Made by a program: the position numbers and the translations under genes | Assembly: GCA_036262035.1 (NCBI GenBank) | Contig: DATAJS010000018.1 | Location: 124,001-188,000 of the forward strand | Length of the DNA: 64,000 bases | Reading direction: 5' to 3' | DNA from: Burkholderiales bacterium | GTDB lineage: Bacteria; Pseudomonadota; Gammaproteobacteria; Burkholderiales; SG8-41 | The notes under the pieces: model-generated | What the model was told of the DNA's origin: nothing | Database searches by the model: none | The model's input: the letters and a program-made list of their open reading frames with translations, nothing else | Shown: positions 8,308 through 16,957 of the stretch, in pieces | How positions within the stretch are numbered: the first letter of the stretch is position 1 | Layout: every line of letters starts with the position of its first letter

Positions 8308-9679
8308 TTCTCAACCCGGCCTGGGTCAGCCTAACGACCTCTCCCGCATCCGGCATCTCCTCCAGCCGCCACAGCGCCGCGAGCAGGCGGGTCGTCTGCG
8401 CCTCGTCCAGGACCTCGCGCGCGAGCTTGCGGAATTTGTTTTCCAGCTCGCCGTCCGACATCGGGTTCTTCCAGTGGCCCTTGTGATATTCGACCACCGC
8501 TTCATGACGTTCGCCGCCGGTCGTGACCAGCGTCATGCGGCAGAGCATGGCTTCGGGCATGCGGCGGTCGGCTTCCTCGGTCGCGGTCGCTTTCACCCGC
8601 CGCGTCAGCGCGCGCAGCTTCGGGTCGTTCAGGTAGCGCTCGCCGAAATGCTTCTGCTCCACTTCACCATGCATCAGGGCGACCGCGACGGTGTACGGCA
8701 TGCTGTGATCGGCCGATTCGCGCGTCTTCGGTTCCCACTTGTCGGGGTCGCCGGCCATGAGCCGGATCGCGGTGGTCACCGTTTCGATCTCGACCGCGGC
8801 GATCTCCTCCGGACCGCCGACCTTGCTCCGGAGCTGAAGCGCGGCCTCGACCACGGTCTGCGAATACTGCCCGAGCGGAAAGCGCTTCACGCTGCATTCC
8901 ATGATCTTGAAGGAGTGCCCTGCCTCGCCGCCCAGGGTTCGCAGCTCGAAAGGCTGGCGGGTCACCGCCTTGAAGTATCCGCCCACGCCTTCGAAGACCG
9001 GCGAAGGGCCGGTCATGCCGCGCGACGCCAGCATCGCGGCGAACACCGCATTGCGGCTCGCGTTGGCGTAGGCGCAGCCTTTCCACATCGACACGTGGCC
9101 GATGCGCGTCTGGTAGAGCGCGACGTTGGGGGCGATGCCGAGGTTGAACGCCTGCGCGATCTCGGGCTCGGACAACCCCAGGAGCCGTGCCGCGGCCGCG
9201 GTGCTCGCCATACCGCCGACGGTGACATGGTCGAAGCCGAGCGGCTTCAGGTCGACTTCGTCGCAGACCCGGCAGAACACTTCGTAGGCGAGCACGGTCG
9301 CGACGATGGCGTCCCGGCCGCTGCGGCGCCTGAGCTCGGACGTCGTCAGCACTGCCGCGATGCTGTCGCTCGGATGGCCCGATTCGCCGGTGCTGGTGTA
9401 ACCGTCGTTGTAATCGAGGAAGCGGATCATCACCCCGTTGGCGAAGGTCGCGAGGTCGAGGCTGGTGTGCTCGCCGCTGCCGATGAGCGTCACCGGCTCG
9501 CTGCTGCGCACGGTCGCCGCGAGCTCGCGCGCGATGCGTGCCGGCTCGCTCCAGTAACCGCCGAGCGCGCAGCCGATCGTATCGACGATGAGCCGCTTGG
9601 CCTGGTGCACCACTTCGGGAGGCAGCGCCTCGAAAGTAAGGCCGCTCGCGTAGCGGCTCAATCGTTCGACGAGTGTCAT
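8297..9679 (-). CDS. MmgE/PrpD-family protein
   Basis: A 460-residue member of the MmgE/PrpD family (2-methylcitrate dehydratase fold; the family also includes cis-aconitate decarboxylase and iminodisuccinate epimerase). Family segments are FLDYNDGY near residue 90, HPSDSIAAVL, GMASTAAAARLLGL and the MECSVKRFPLGQYSQ segment. It is full length with a good ATG. It is the first gene of a minus-strand set with Bug and YihY. The chemistry is probably dehydration or isomerisation of a small carboxylic acid; the substrate cannot be deduced. Confidence 0.85.
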   Translation of the reverse strand: MTLVERLSRYASGLTFEALPPEVVHQAKRLIVDTIGCALGGYWSEPARIARELAATVRSSEPVTLIGSGEHTSLDLATFANGVMIRFLDYNDGYTSTGESGHPSDSIAAVLTTSELRRRSGRDAIVATVLAYEVFCRVCDEVDLKPLGFDHVTVGGMASTAAAARLLGLSEPEIAQAFNLGIAPNVALYQTRIGHVSMWKGCAYANASRNAVFAAMLASRGMTGPSPVFEGVGGYFKAVTRQPFELRTLGGEAGHSFKIMECSVKRFPLGQYSQTVVEAALQLRSKVGGPEEIAAVEIETVTTAIRLMAGDPDKWEPKTRESADHSMPYTVAVALMHGEVEQKHFGERYLNDPKLRALTRRVKATATEEADRRMPEAMLCRMTLVTTGGERHEAVVEYHKGHWKNPMSDGELENKFRKLAREVLDEAQTTRLLAALWRLEEMPDAGEVVRLTQAGLRSDG

Positions 9680-9878
9680 TGCAGCCTTCAGTCGATGGGA
9701 ATGCGTCTATGTTAATCGCGGACCGAGGCTTTTCGCACACCTCGAGGATGTCGCCTGTATGTTTTGCGCAACCGTTCGTGGATTGCGCTCGTTATTTGCC
9801 AAAGATTCCGCGCGGTTTCACGTAAGCCGTGGGTAGAATGAAAAACAGATATGTCTTGCACATGAGGCAGTACCCAGA
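9680..9878. promoter_or_regulatory. Divergent intergenic region
   Basis: This 199-bp region separates the minus-strand MmgE/PrpD gene from the plus-strand penicillin-binding protein gene and must hold both promoters. A TAGAAT at 9833-9838 is a reasonable -10 candidate for the rightward gene, but no well-spaced -35 is convincing. Confidence 0.35.
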
Positions 9879-12800
9879 ATGTCGCAGACGCACGCGCCGG
9901 GTGGGCTGAGGCGCTCTGCGCCGTCGCCCGCAGCGAAGCCGCCGGCCCAGCCGCCGGCTCGTGGATCGAAGCTCTTCTATTGGGTTTTGATCGTCCTGGC
10001 GTTTCTGGTGTTCGGGTACGCCGTCTACAGCGAATTCCAGGCGTCCCGCCTGCAGGCGCGCTACTTCTCCGGCCTGGCGCGCGACATGAAGTTCGTCGTC
10101 GAGCCCGGCGCCAGCGCCTCGATCCGCTTTCCCCAGCACGGCCCGTACGACCAGCGCCTCGGTTACAGCGAGATGCCGGGGTTCATCAAGCGCCTGACCG
10201 CCAAAGGCTACGAGATCGACGCGCAGGCGCGGGTCACGCACAAGCTGGCGCACCTCATCGAATCGGGCTACGCGCCGCCATACGGCGAGAAGACCCAGGC
10301 CGGCCTTGCGGTGCTCGACTGCCGCGGCGAGCCGCTCTTCAACTTCAGCTACCCCGAGCGCGCTTACAAGGATTTCGAGTCCATTCCCGGACCGGTCGTC
10401 CACAGCCTGCTCTTCATCGAGAACCGCGAGCTCCTCGACGCGACCTATCCCACGCGCAACCCCGCGATCGAATGGACGCGCTTCGGGCGCGCGATCGGCG
10501 CGCAGTTCATGAAGATCGTCGACCGCGATTACGACGCGCCCGGCGGCAGCACGCTCGCCACCCAGATCGAGAAATACCGCCACTCGCCCGGCGGCATCAC
10601 GGCCTCGGCGATGGAGAAGCTGCGGCAGATGTACTCGGCAACCCTGCGCGCCTACTCCGCCGGGCCGGACACGTCCGGCGCGCGCCGCCGCATCGTCCTC
10701 GAGTACCTCAACACCGTGCCGTTCGCCGCGGCGCCCGAATACGGCGAAGTCACCGGCATCGGCGACGGCCTGTGGGCGTGGTTCGGCGCGGATTTCCGAC
10801 GCGTGAACGCGCTCCTGTCCAAGCCCGCCGTCGCGGGCTCGAGCGAGCTCGCCGAGCAGGGCCGGGCGTACCGCCAGGTGCTCTCGCTGCTCATCTCGCA
10901 GCGGCGCCCGACGTGGTTCCTCGGACCGGGCCGCGAGCAGCTCAACGGGCTGACCGAGAGCTACATCCGCCTCGCCGCGCTCAACAACGTCATCACGCCG
11001 GAGCTGCGCGACGCGGCGCTCGACAGCAAGCTCACCTTCCGCACCGAAGGCACCCAGCCGCGCGCCTTCGTGCGCTCGTGGAAAGGCGCGACCGCGATCC
11101 GCAACCGGCTCGCCGCGACGCTGGATACACCGCGGCTCTACGACGTCGACCGGCTCGACGTGCAGGTCGCGAGCACGCTCGACGCCGAGATGCAGGACGC
11201 GGTCACCGACGTGCTGAAGCGCCTCGGGGACCGCGCGTACGTGAAGTCCGCGAACCTCGCGGGCGAGCGCCTCCTCGGCGCGGCCGATCCGGGCTCGGTG
11301 CTCTACACCTTCACGCTCTACGAGCGCGGCAAGGACGCCAACTTCGTCCGCATCCAGACCGACAACTCCAGCCAGCCGTTCGACACCAACGAGCAGGCCA
11401 AGCTCGAGCTCGGCTCGACCGCCAAGCTGCGCACGCTCGCGACGTACCTCGAGATCGTCTCGAACCTGCACGAGCAGTTGTCCGAGAAGCCGGCGAAGGA
11501 GCTGCGCGCGATGGAGGTCGACCCGCGCGACCACATGACGCGCTGGGCGATCGAGTACCTGGCGAGCGGCCGCGACAAGAGCCTGGAAGCGATGCTCGAC
11601 GCGGCGCTCGAGCGGCGCTACTCGGCGAGCCCGGGCGAGACCTTCTTCACCGGCGCCGGCGCGCACACCTTCTCCAACTTCAAGCGCGAGGACGACTTCA
11701 AGCAGCCGAGCGTGAAAGAAGCGCTGCGCGAATCGATCAACCTCGCGTTCATCCGCATCATGCGGGACGTGGCGTATCACTTCATCTACCGCGGCCCCGA
11801 TTCCAGCGGCAAGGTGCTCCAGGACCCGCGCCACCCCGAGCGCGCGGTGTATCTCTCGCGCTTCGCCGACCACGAAGGGCGCGTCTTCATGCGCCACTTC
11901 TACCGCAAGTACCAGGGGCTCGCGCGCGACGACATCCTCCCCGAGTTCCTCGACAACGTCCGCCCCGCACCGCATCGCTACGCGGTGATCTACCGGACGG
12001 TGGTGCCGGAAGGCAATCTCCAGCAGTTCGCGCAGTTCATGCGCGCCCAGATGCCGGGCTCGACGCTGACCGACGGCGACCTCGCTGCGCTGTACGAGAA
12101 GTACGGCATCGACAAGTTCAGCCTCCAGGACCGCGGCTACCTCGCGCGCGTGCATCCGCTCGAGCTGTGGCTGGTCGCGTACATGCGGCAGAACCCCGAC
12201 GCGAAGTTCGACAAGATCGTGGAAGCGAGCCGCGACGAGCGCCAGGCGGTCTACCAGTGGCTCTTCAAGAGCAAGGCCAAAGCGGCGCAGAACACGCGCA
12301 TCCGCACCTTGCTCGAAATGGAAGCCTTTACCGAGATCCACAAGCACTGGAAGCGCCTCGGCTACCCGTTCAACTCGCTGGTGCCCTCCTACGCCACCGC
12401 GATCGGCGTGTCCGGCGATCGTCCCGCCGCACTCGCCGAATTGATGGGCATCATCCTCAACAACGGCGTGCGTCTGCCGACCTCGCGCATCGAGGAGCTG
12501 CACTTTGCCGCCGACACGCCGTACGAGACCATCGTCCGGCGCGGCGGAGTGAAGCCGGAGCAGGTGATGAAGCCCGAGGTCGCCGCGGCGCTGAAGAAAG
12601 CGGTGACCGACGTCGTCGAGAACGGCACCGCGCGCCGCGTGAAAGGCGCGTTCAAGCTGAGCGACAAGACCGAGCTCACGGTCGGCGGCAAGACCGGCAC
12701 CGGCGACAACCGCGTCGAGGTCTTCGGCGCCGGCGGCCATCTCATCAAGTCCAAGGCGGTGAGCCGCACCGCGACGTTCGCCTTCTTCATCGGCGACCGC

Positions 12801-13052
12801 TGGTTCGGCGTGATCACGGCCTACGTGCCCGGCGCGACCGCGCAGAACTACAACTTCACCAGCGCGCTGCCGGTGCAGATCCTCAAGAACCTCGCGCCCG
12901 AGCTCAACCCCTACCTCGATCCGGCGACCGCCAGGGGCTGCGGCATGAACCCCAGCGCCGCCCGCCTCGGTGAGAAGAACCGCAAGCAGGCGGCGAACAT
13001 CCCGCCGCCCCAGCCCGCGCCCACCGTCGGCGCCTCCGCCGCATCGAACTGA
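9879..13052 (+). CDS. Bifunctional penicillin-binding protein (glycosyltransferase plus transpeptidase), large
   Basis: A 1057-residue class A-type PBP that polymerises and cross-links peptidoglycan in the periplasm. It has a Pro/Ala-rich cytoplasmic tail (1-30) and one membrane anchor at about 32-51. The GT51 glycosyltransferase region includes ENRELLD at 181-187, GGSTLATQ at 222-229 and RIVLEYLNTVPF. The transpeptidase has STAK at 513-516 (nucleophile Ser513), SIN at 619-621 and KTGTG starting at Lys938. The spacing between SIN and KTGT, about 320 residues, is unusually long and implies a large insertion. The first GT motif has Glu-Asn rather than the usual Glu-Asp. The gene stands alone. 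Confidence 0.85.
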   Translation: MSQTHAPGGLRRSAPSPAAKPPAQPPARGSKLFYWVLIVLAFLVFGYAVYSEFQASRLQARYFSGLARDMKFVVEPGASASIRFPQHGPYDQRLGYSEMPGFIKRLTAKGYEIDAQARVTHKLAHLIESGYAPPYGEKTQAGLAVLDCRGEPLFNFSYPERAYKDFESIPGPVVHSLLFIENRELLDATYPTRNPAIEWTRFGRAIGAQFMKIVDRDYDAPGGSTLATQIEKYRHSPGGITASAMEKLRQMYSATLRAYSAGPDTSGARRRIVLEYLNTVPFAAAPEYGEVTGIGDGLWAWFGADFRRVNALLSKPAVAGSSELAEQGRAYRQVLSLLISQRRPTWFLGPGREQLNGLTESYIRLAALNNVITPELRDAALDSKLTFRTEGTQPRAFVRSWKGATAIRNRLAATLDTPRLYDVDRLDVQVASTLDAEMQDAVTDVLKRLGDRAYVKSANLAGERLLGAADPGSVLYTFTLYERGKDANFVRIQTDNSSQPFDTNEQAKLELGSTAKLRTLATYLEIVSNLHEQLSEKPAKELRAMEVDPRDHMTRWAIEYLASGRDKSLEAMLDAALERRYSASPGETFFTGAGAHTFSNFKREDDFKQPSVKEALRESINLAFIRIMRDVAYHFIYRGPDSSGKVLQDPRHPERAVYLSRFADHEGRVFMRHFYRKYQGLARDDILPEFLDNVRPAPHRYAVIYRTVVPEGNLQQFAQFMRAQMPGSTLTDGDLAALYEKYGIDKFSLQDRGYLARVHPLELWLVAYMRQNPDAKFDKIVEASRDERQAVYQWLFKSKAKAAQNTRIRTLLEMEAFTEIHKHWKRLGYPFNSLVPSYATAIGVSGDRPAALAELMGIILNNGVRLPTSRIEELHFAADTPYETIVRRGGVKPEQVMKPEVAAALKKAVTDVVENGTARRVKGAFKLSDKTELTVGGKTGTGDNRVEVFGAGGHLIKSKAVSRTATFAFFIGDRWFGVITAYVPGATAQNYNFTSALPVQILKNLAPELNPYLDPATARGCGMNPSAARLGEKNRKQAANIPPPQPAPTVGASAASN

Positions 13053-13062
13053 CGCGCGCCAG

Positions 13063-13120
13063 CGCGTCATCCCGGACCTGTGCGCGGCAGCGCACGCGAT
13101 CCGGGATCCAATTCGACCTT
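13063..13120. repeat. REP-like hairpin repeat (TCATCCCGG...CCGGGATCCA type)
   Basis: It begins GCGTCATCCCGGACCTG and ends GATCCGGGATCCAATTCG, with an inner GTGCGCGGCAGCGCAC stem. Closely related copies lie at 14246-14301 and 54402-54456. It sits between the PBP gene and aqpZ. Confidence 0.8.
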
Positions 13121-13183
13121 AACTCAGGCATGGCGGGTGCTATCCTCGCTCGTCGATGACGACGGGATAGCAGGAGGCTCGCC

Positions 13184-13927
13184 ATGCAGCGCTACATCGC
13201 GGAATTCGTAGGTACCTTCGTCCTCGTCTTCGCGAGCTGCGGCGCGGCGGTCATCGCGGGGGAAGTGATCGGCTTCGTCGGCGTCTCGTTCGCCTTCGGG
13301 CTGTCGCTGATGGCGATGATCTACGCGATCGGTCCGATCTCGGGCTGCCACATCAACCCCGCGGTGACGCTCGGCATCATCCTGTGCAAGAAGATGGACG
13401 CGAAGTACGCGCCGGGCTACATGCTCGCGCAGGTGCTCGGCGCGATCGCCGGCGCGGCGGTGCTGATGGCGATCGTGCAGGGCGCGCCGGGCGGCTACGA
13501 CGCGGCGAGCGCCGGATTCGCGGCCAACGGCTACGGCGAATACTCGCCGGGGCGCTACAGCCTCACCGCCGCGCTGATCACCGAGATCGTGCTCACCTTC
13601 ATCCTCGTCTACACCGTGCTCGCCGCGACCGACCTGCGCGCGCCGGTGGGCTTCGCGGGTGTGGCGATCGGCTTCGTGCTGACCCTGGTCCATCTCGTCG
13701 GAATCCCGATCGACAACACCTCGGTCAATCCCGCGCGCAGCATCGGCCCCGCCCTCTTCGTCGGCGGCTGGGCGCTCGAGCAGCTCTGGCTCTTCATCGT
13801 CGCACCCTTCGTCGGCGCCACCCTCGCCGCGATCGTCTACCGCACGACCCACACGCCGGGCGAAGTGATCCCGGTGCGCGAAGCCGAGCAGGCGTTGAAG
13901 TCCGAGCAGGCGGAACGACTTTCGTAA
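13184..13927 (+). CDS. aqpZ: Aquaporin Z-type water channel
   Basis: A 247-residue MIP-family channel with six predicted membrane helices and the two pore half-helix motifs, HINPAVTLG and TSVNPARSIGP. The selectivity-filter region LVHLVGIPIDNTSVNPAR has the His and Arg expected of the narrow, water-specific AqpZ subgroup rather than glycerol facilitators. The ATG has AGGAGG at about seven bases. It appears monocistronic and lies between a REP-like repeat and the accessory island. Confidence 0.93.
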   Translation: MQRYIAEFVGTFVLVFASCGAAVIAGEVIGFVGVSFAFGLSLMAMIYAIGPISGCHINPAVTLGIILCKKMDAKYAPGYMLAQVLGAIAGAAVLMAIVQGAPGGYDAASAGFAANGYGEYSPGRYSLTAALITEIVLTFILVYTVLAATDLRAPVGFAGVAIGFVLTLVHLVGIPIDNTSVNPARSIGPALFVGGWALEQLWLFIVAPFVGATLAAIVYRTTHTPGEVIPVREAEQALKSEQAERLS

Positions 13928-14110
13928 CGCGTGACGCCTGAACCGTAGGCTGCGTGCAAACGCACCGCGCCTTTTAACCGTCATTCCCGACCCGCGATAG
14001 CGGAAGCGCCTTTGTCACCGTCATTCCCGACCCGCGACAGCGGAAGGGATCGGGAATCCATTTTGACTTTCTAAGCGACGACCGTCGCGAACGCCACGCC
14101 GCGCGATCGG
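13928..14110. repeat. Intergenic tract with REP-like repeats (13979-14070)
   Basis: This is the first part of the 918-bp gene-free stretch after aqpZ. It holds two tandem CGTCATTCCCGACCCGCGA units starting at 13979 and 14019, ending with ATCGGGAATCCATTTTGAC. I see no gene here. Confidence 0.7.
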
Positions 14111-14595
14111 GCACGGCCTTTTCGCCCGACCCAGGCGCCGCTACTGCGCTACGCTGCGTAGCGGTTGGCGCGCACGCGTGCGCGTGCGCGACCCTGCGGT
14201 GCTCGCCGAGGGCGGCTCCTGCGGAACCGACGCGACGCAATGTCGCGTCGTCCCGGACCTGTGCGCGACAGCGCACGCGATCCGGGATCCATCTTGACTT
14301 TAATTAGGGCAGCCCTCTTGAACCCCGCCCTCGGCTGCGCTCCTCGGACGCCTTCACGGGCTCAAAGCCGCCCGACCGTGCGGCTGCAATCGTGGCACGC
14401 GACAACTGTAGAGGAACTGCTGCAAGCGACCCTGAAGAGACATTCACTACGCCTACGCCGACGTCCGGTATTCGGCCGATGCTGCCATTTCACCGTGCGC
14501 TGTTCCGGTCGGCAATGCATTGGTTAGCTGCCGTTCAGCCGTGAATCGATTCGAACGGCAGCTTCTCGACCAGGCGGACGCGAACCTTCCGACCC
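14111..14595 (+). repeat. Left long inverted repeat of the accessory island
   Basis: Pairs with 19599-20093 on the opposite strand. The outer block 14111-14227 matches 19977-20093 with three mismatches in 117. The block 14324-14369 matches 19835-19880 with one mismatch. The inner block, about 14495-14595, matches about 19599-19705 with small gaps and roughly 80 percent identity. The 96 bp between the first two blocks is the same length on both sides but unrelated in sequence; on this side it contains a REP-like hairpin (14246-14301). No ORF in it looks real. Confidence 0.85.
14246..14301. repeat. REP-like hairpin repeat
   Basis: Starts CGTCGTCCCGGACCTGTGCG and ends CCGGGATCCATCTTGACTT. It is near-identical to the copy at 13063-13120 and interrupts the conserved part of the left inverted repeat. 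Confidence 0.75.
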
Positions 14596-14845
14596 AATAT
14601 AGTCACTCCGTCCTGCATTCAGTGATACTCGTCGCAGCTGGCAGGTAGCTGTCAGCCGAACCAGGACATGTGCCTGCGGATTACGAATGAACCGACCCGA
14701 ACATTCGATGTTTTCCGCTTTGGATTCGAATCTGCGGGCGCACTCGGGTTCATAAACGAATACTCAGGGCTCGCCGAGCGCCGGCTCCTATATTGGCTTC
14801 GCCGAACCCGAGGCCGCATGTTCCATTCGCGTCGGGAGGGCTCTG
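14596..14845 (+). ncRNA. Candidate IS110 left end / bridge (seek) RNA region
   Basis: This 250-bp non-coding stretch lies between the island's inverted repeat and the IS110 transposase start. IS110-group elements carry their guide (bridge) RNA in the non-coding end upstream of the recombinase gene, whereas IS1111-group elements carry it downstream. Self-complementary patches are visible (for example GCTGGCAGGTAGCTGTCAGC), and TATATT at 14789-14794 is a possible -10 for the transposase. Exact element ends and RNA boundaries cannot be set from one copy. Confidence 0.4.
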
Positions 14846-16096
14846 ATGAAGCTTCAACCACACGATTCGTTCGCAGCCTACGTCGGCATCGATTGGGCCG
14901 ACAAGAAGCACGACTTCTGCTTGCAGGCATCTGGTTCGAGCCGCAAAGAGGCGGGCGCGCTTATGCACACGCCGGAGGCGATCGCAGACTGGGCGAGCTC
15001 ATTAAGGAAGCGCTTCCAAGGGCCGATAGCAGTCTGCCTGGAGATTGCGAAGGGTCCGCTGATCAACGCATTGCAGCGATACGACTTCTTCGTGATCTTC
15101 CCGCTCAATCCTGCGATGCTCGCTAAATACCGCGAGGCGTTTACGCCCAGCGGTGCTAAGGATGATCCATCCGACGCCGCACTTGCGCTCGAGCTGCTGC
15201 TGAGCCACCGCGACAAACTGAAGGTGCTGAAGGTGCAGAGCCCTGCCATGAGAACGCTGGCGCGGCTCGTAGAGGACCGACGGATGCTCGTGGACGATAA
15301 GACGAGAATCACCAATCGGCTCGGTAAGACTCTGAAGGAGTACTTCCCTCAAGCACTGCTCTGGTTTGAACATCGAGACACCATGGTGTTCTGCGACTTC
15401 CTGTCCCGCTGGCCGACGCTCAAGCACGCGAAGCGCGCGCGGTCAGGAACGCTGCGGTCGTTCTTCCATGACCATAACGTCAGATTCTCGACCGTGATCG
15501 ACGACCGGATTCGCAGCATACGCGATGCCATGACGCTCACAGATGACGAGGCCGTGATCCAGCCTTGTCAGCTCGTGGCGCAGCTGCTCGTGGCGCAATT
15601 GCGCACAACGCTCGACGGCATCAAGCGCCTGGATGACGAAATCACCAGCGTTGCTAAGACACTGCCCGACTACAAGTTGTTCGCCGCACTGCCTGGCGCC
15701 GGTCCGATCCTCGGGCCGCGGCTGCTCGCCGCCTTCGGTGAGGAGCGCGGGCGCTATTCAAGCGCGGCTGAGGTTCAGCAGTATGTGGGCGTTGCCCCAG
15801 TGGTCGAGCGCAGCGGCAACAAGTGCTGGACACACTGGCGGTTGGCGTGTCCGACATTCCTCCGTCAGACCTTCGTCGAGTGGGCTGGAGCGACGATCCC
15901 ACGGTCCTTCTGGGCAGCCGCCTATTACCGCCAGCAACTCGCCAAAGGCTGTTCTCACCGCGTCGCCATTCGCGCCTTAGCATACAAATGGATCCGCATT
16001 CTCTATCGATGCTGGAAGGACCGCGTCGCGTACGATGAAATCACCTACTTGAACGCGCTGCAGCGACGCGGCTCGCCCCTACTGAAAACTGCTTGA
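14846..16096 (+). CDS. IS110-family transposase (DEDD recombinase)
   Basis: A 416-residue IS110-family transposase. The N-terminal RuvC-like DEDD domain starts with YVGIDWADKKHD and includes LEIAKGPL and AKDDPSDA, which supply the acidic residues. The C-terminal Transposase_20 domain contains LPGAGPILGPRLLAAFGE and YVGVAPVVERSGNK, with the catalytic Ser typical of this family. No frameshift is visible, so the enzyme may be active. The preferred ATG follows GGGAGGG. As usual for the family there are no terminal inverted repeats of the DDE type; insertion should be RNA-guided. Confidence 0.93.
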   Translation: MKLQPHDSFAAYVGIDWADKKHDFCLQASGSSRKEAGALMHTPEAIADWASSLRKRFQGPIAVCLEIAKGPLINALQRYDFFVIFPLNPAMLAKYREAFTPSGAKDDPSDAALALELLLSHRDKLKVLKVQSPAMRTLARLVEDRRMLVDDKTRITNRLGKTLKEYFPQALLWFEHRDTMVFCDFLSRWPTLKHAKRARSGTLRSFFHDHNVRFSTVIDDRIRSIRDAMTLTDDEAVIQPCQLVAQLLVAQLRTTLDGIKRLDDEITSVAKTLPDYKLFAALPGAGPILGPRLLAAFGEERGRYSSAAEVQQYVGVAPVVERSGNKCWTHWRLACPTFLRQTFVEWAGATIPRSFWAAAYYRQQLAKGCSHRVAIRALAYKWIRILYRCWKDRVAYDEITYLNALQRRGSPLLKTA

Positions 16097-16292
16097 CGGA
16101 CTGGCTCAGGGCGTAAAGCGGATGTTCGCGCGAACGCTGCCGTGACGCGTTTGCTTTTTCCTTTCAGGACTTAGTGTTTCGTGCCAAACCGCTGAAACTG
16201 TGCGACGATTTCTGCTTCTTTACAATTTATACAGTCTCGACGACGCTTTAGATCGCGTCGTTTAGGACGTCTACTTGTAATGAGAGCTCAGC
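16097..16292. other. IS110 right flank, non-coding
   Basis: A gene-free 196-bp stretch after the transposase. It contains a hairpin-like CGACGACGC...GCGTCGTTTAGG element at about 16236-16270 just before the next ORF. It may include the IS right end. If the element belongs to the IS1111 group, the guide RNA would be here instead of upstream. Confidence 0.4.
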
Positions 16293-16538
16293 ATGGCGAA
16301 GGCCCCGCGGCTTAAAGGTAATCCGGTGGCATGCCCTATGTGCAACGAGAAGCTTTCCCGTGTGGCTAGCGTGGTTCGAGCGCATTTTGCGGATCGTCAC
16401 GGAATGCAGCCTACGTTGGCTGACGTGCATCGTCTTATCGCACCGAAGGGCTTCCGTGGCACTCCTTATTCCGAAGGCGTGCCCAAACATCGACGCGAGG
16501 TCAGTGGTGGATTACCGACCCTGGGAAAGCGACGATGA
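16293..16538 (+). CDS. Small C2H2 zinc-finger-like protein
   Basis: An 81-residue basic protein with Cys14, Cys17, His31 and His36 (C-x2-C-x13-H-x4-H), a plausible zinc-binding finger, within CPMCNEKLSRVASVVRAHF. The C-terminal half is rich in Arg, Lys and Gly and probably disordered. The stop overlaps the next ATG as ATGA, so the two small proteins are likely made together. Base composition is clearly lower in G+C than the surrounding chromosome. I do not recognise the family; nucleic-acid binding is an inference from the finger and charge. Confidence 0.65.
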   Translation: MAKAPRLKGNPVACPMCNEKLSRVASVVRAHFADRHGMQPTLADVHRLIAPKGFRGTPYSEGVPKHRREVSGGLPTLGKRR

Positions 16539-16843
16539 CCGCTAAATCCGACGTGGCGGAACCCTGCTTCTTGTGCAATGCAAATGCTAGGTGGCAAGAA
16601 TCGGAAGGTGGCCGGCGACGCCACTATTTGTGTTCCAGTCCGTCTTGTGGGGAATATGAAATCTCGTTGGGGGCGATGGAGCGCTTGAAATTCGACATTG
16701 AGTTTAGAAAACGCGCCTCAGCAAAAGCGTCGCGAATCAAAAATCCCGGGTTGATCCTTGAAATTCGAATACATCCGGGCCCCACCAGAACAGTTTCCGC
16801 CACAGCGGTGAAACGGCGCCCGTCCCTAGGAGGCACAGCTTGA
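16535..16843 (+). CDS. Small four-cysteine zinc-ribbon-like protein
   Basis: A 102-residue protein with Cys11, Cys14, Cys33 and Cys38 (C-x2-C-x18-C-x4-C), in PCFLCNANARW and YLCSSPSCGEYEIS, which looks like a zinc ribbon. It overlaps the upstream zinc-finger gene by four bases. The C-terminal 35 residues are basic and low in complexity. Function unknown. The pairing of two different zinc-binding mini-proteins with ATGA coupling on a mobile island suggests they act together. Confidence 0.6.
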   Translation: MTAKSDVAEPCFLCNANARWQESEGGRRRHYLCSSPSCGEYEISLGAMERLKFDIEFRKRASAKASRIKNPGLILEIRIHPGPTRTVSATAVKRRPSLGGTA

Positions 16844-16957
16844 GCTGTAACTCAGGTTGCAGCGGACGTCGGTTAGAGTTACGCGCTTCCTGTCGCCGCT
16901 GAACATGACTTTGGGCGTTACACGAAGGCATGCGACTATGCAACTCAGGGAGGATCG

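Noticed and set aside
9792-13070. A 1092-codon open frame on the minus strand, opposite the PBP gene
   Set aside because: The plus-strand frame encodes a full PBP with all motifs. The antisense product is an Arg/Asp/Val/Glu-rich sequence without domains, as expected from the mirror of high-G+C codons.
13979-14301. CRISPR-like array made of the repeated CGTCATTCCCG units
   Set aside because: Units are few, unevenly spaced, in both orientations and occur at many other loci in the window, so they are dispersed REP-like repeats.
16842-16957. Small regulatory RNA or attC between the zinc-ribbon gene and the 208-residue gene
   Set aside because: The stretch has short repeats (AACTCAGG twice) and GGGCGTTA, but no convincing stem-loop plan or integron core pair.
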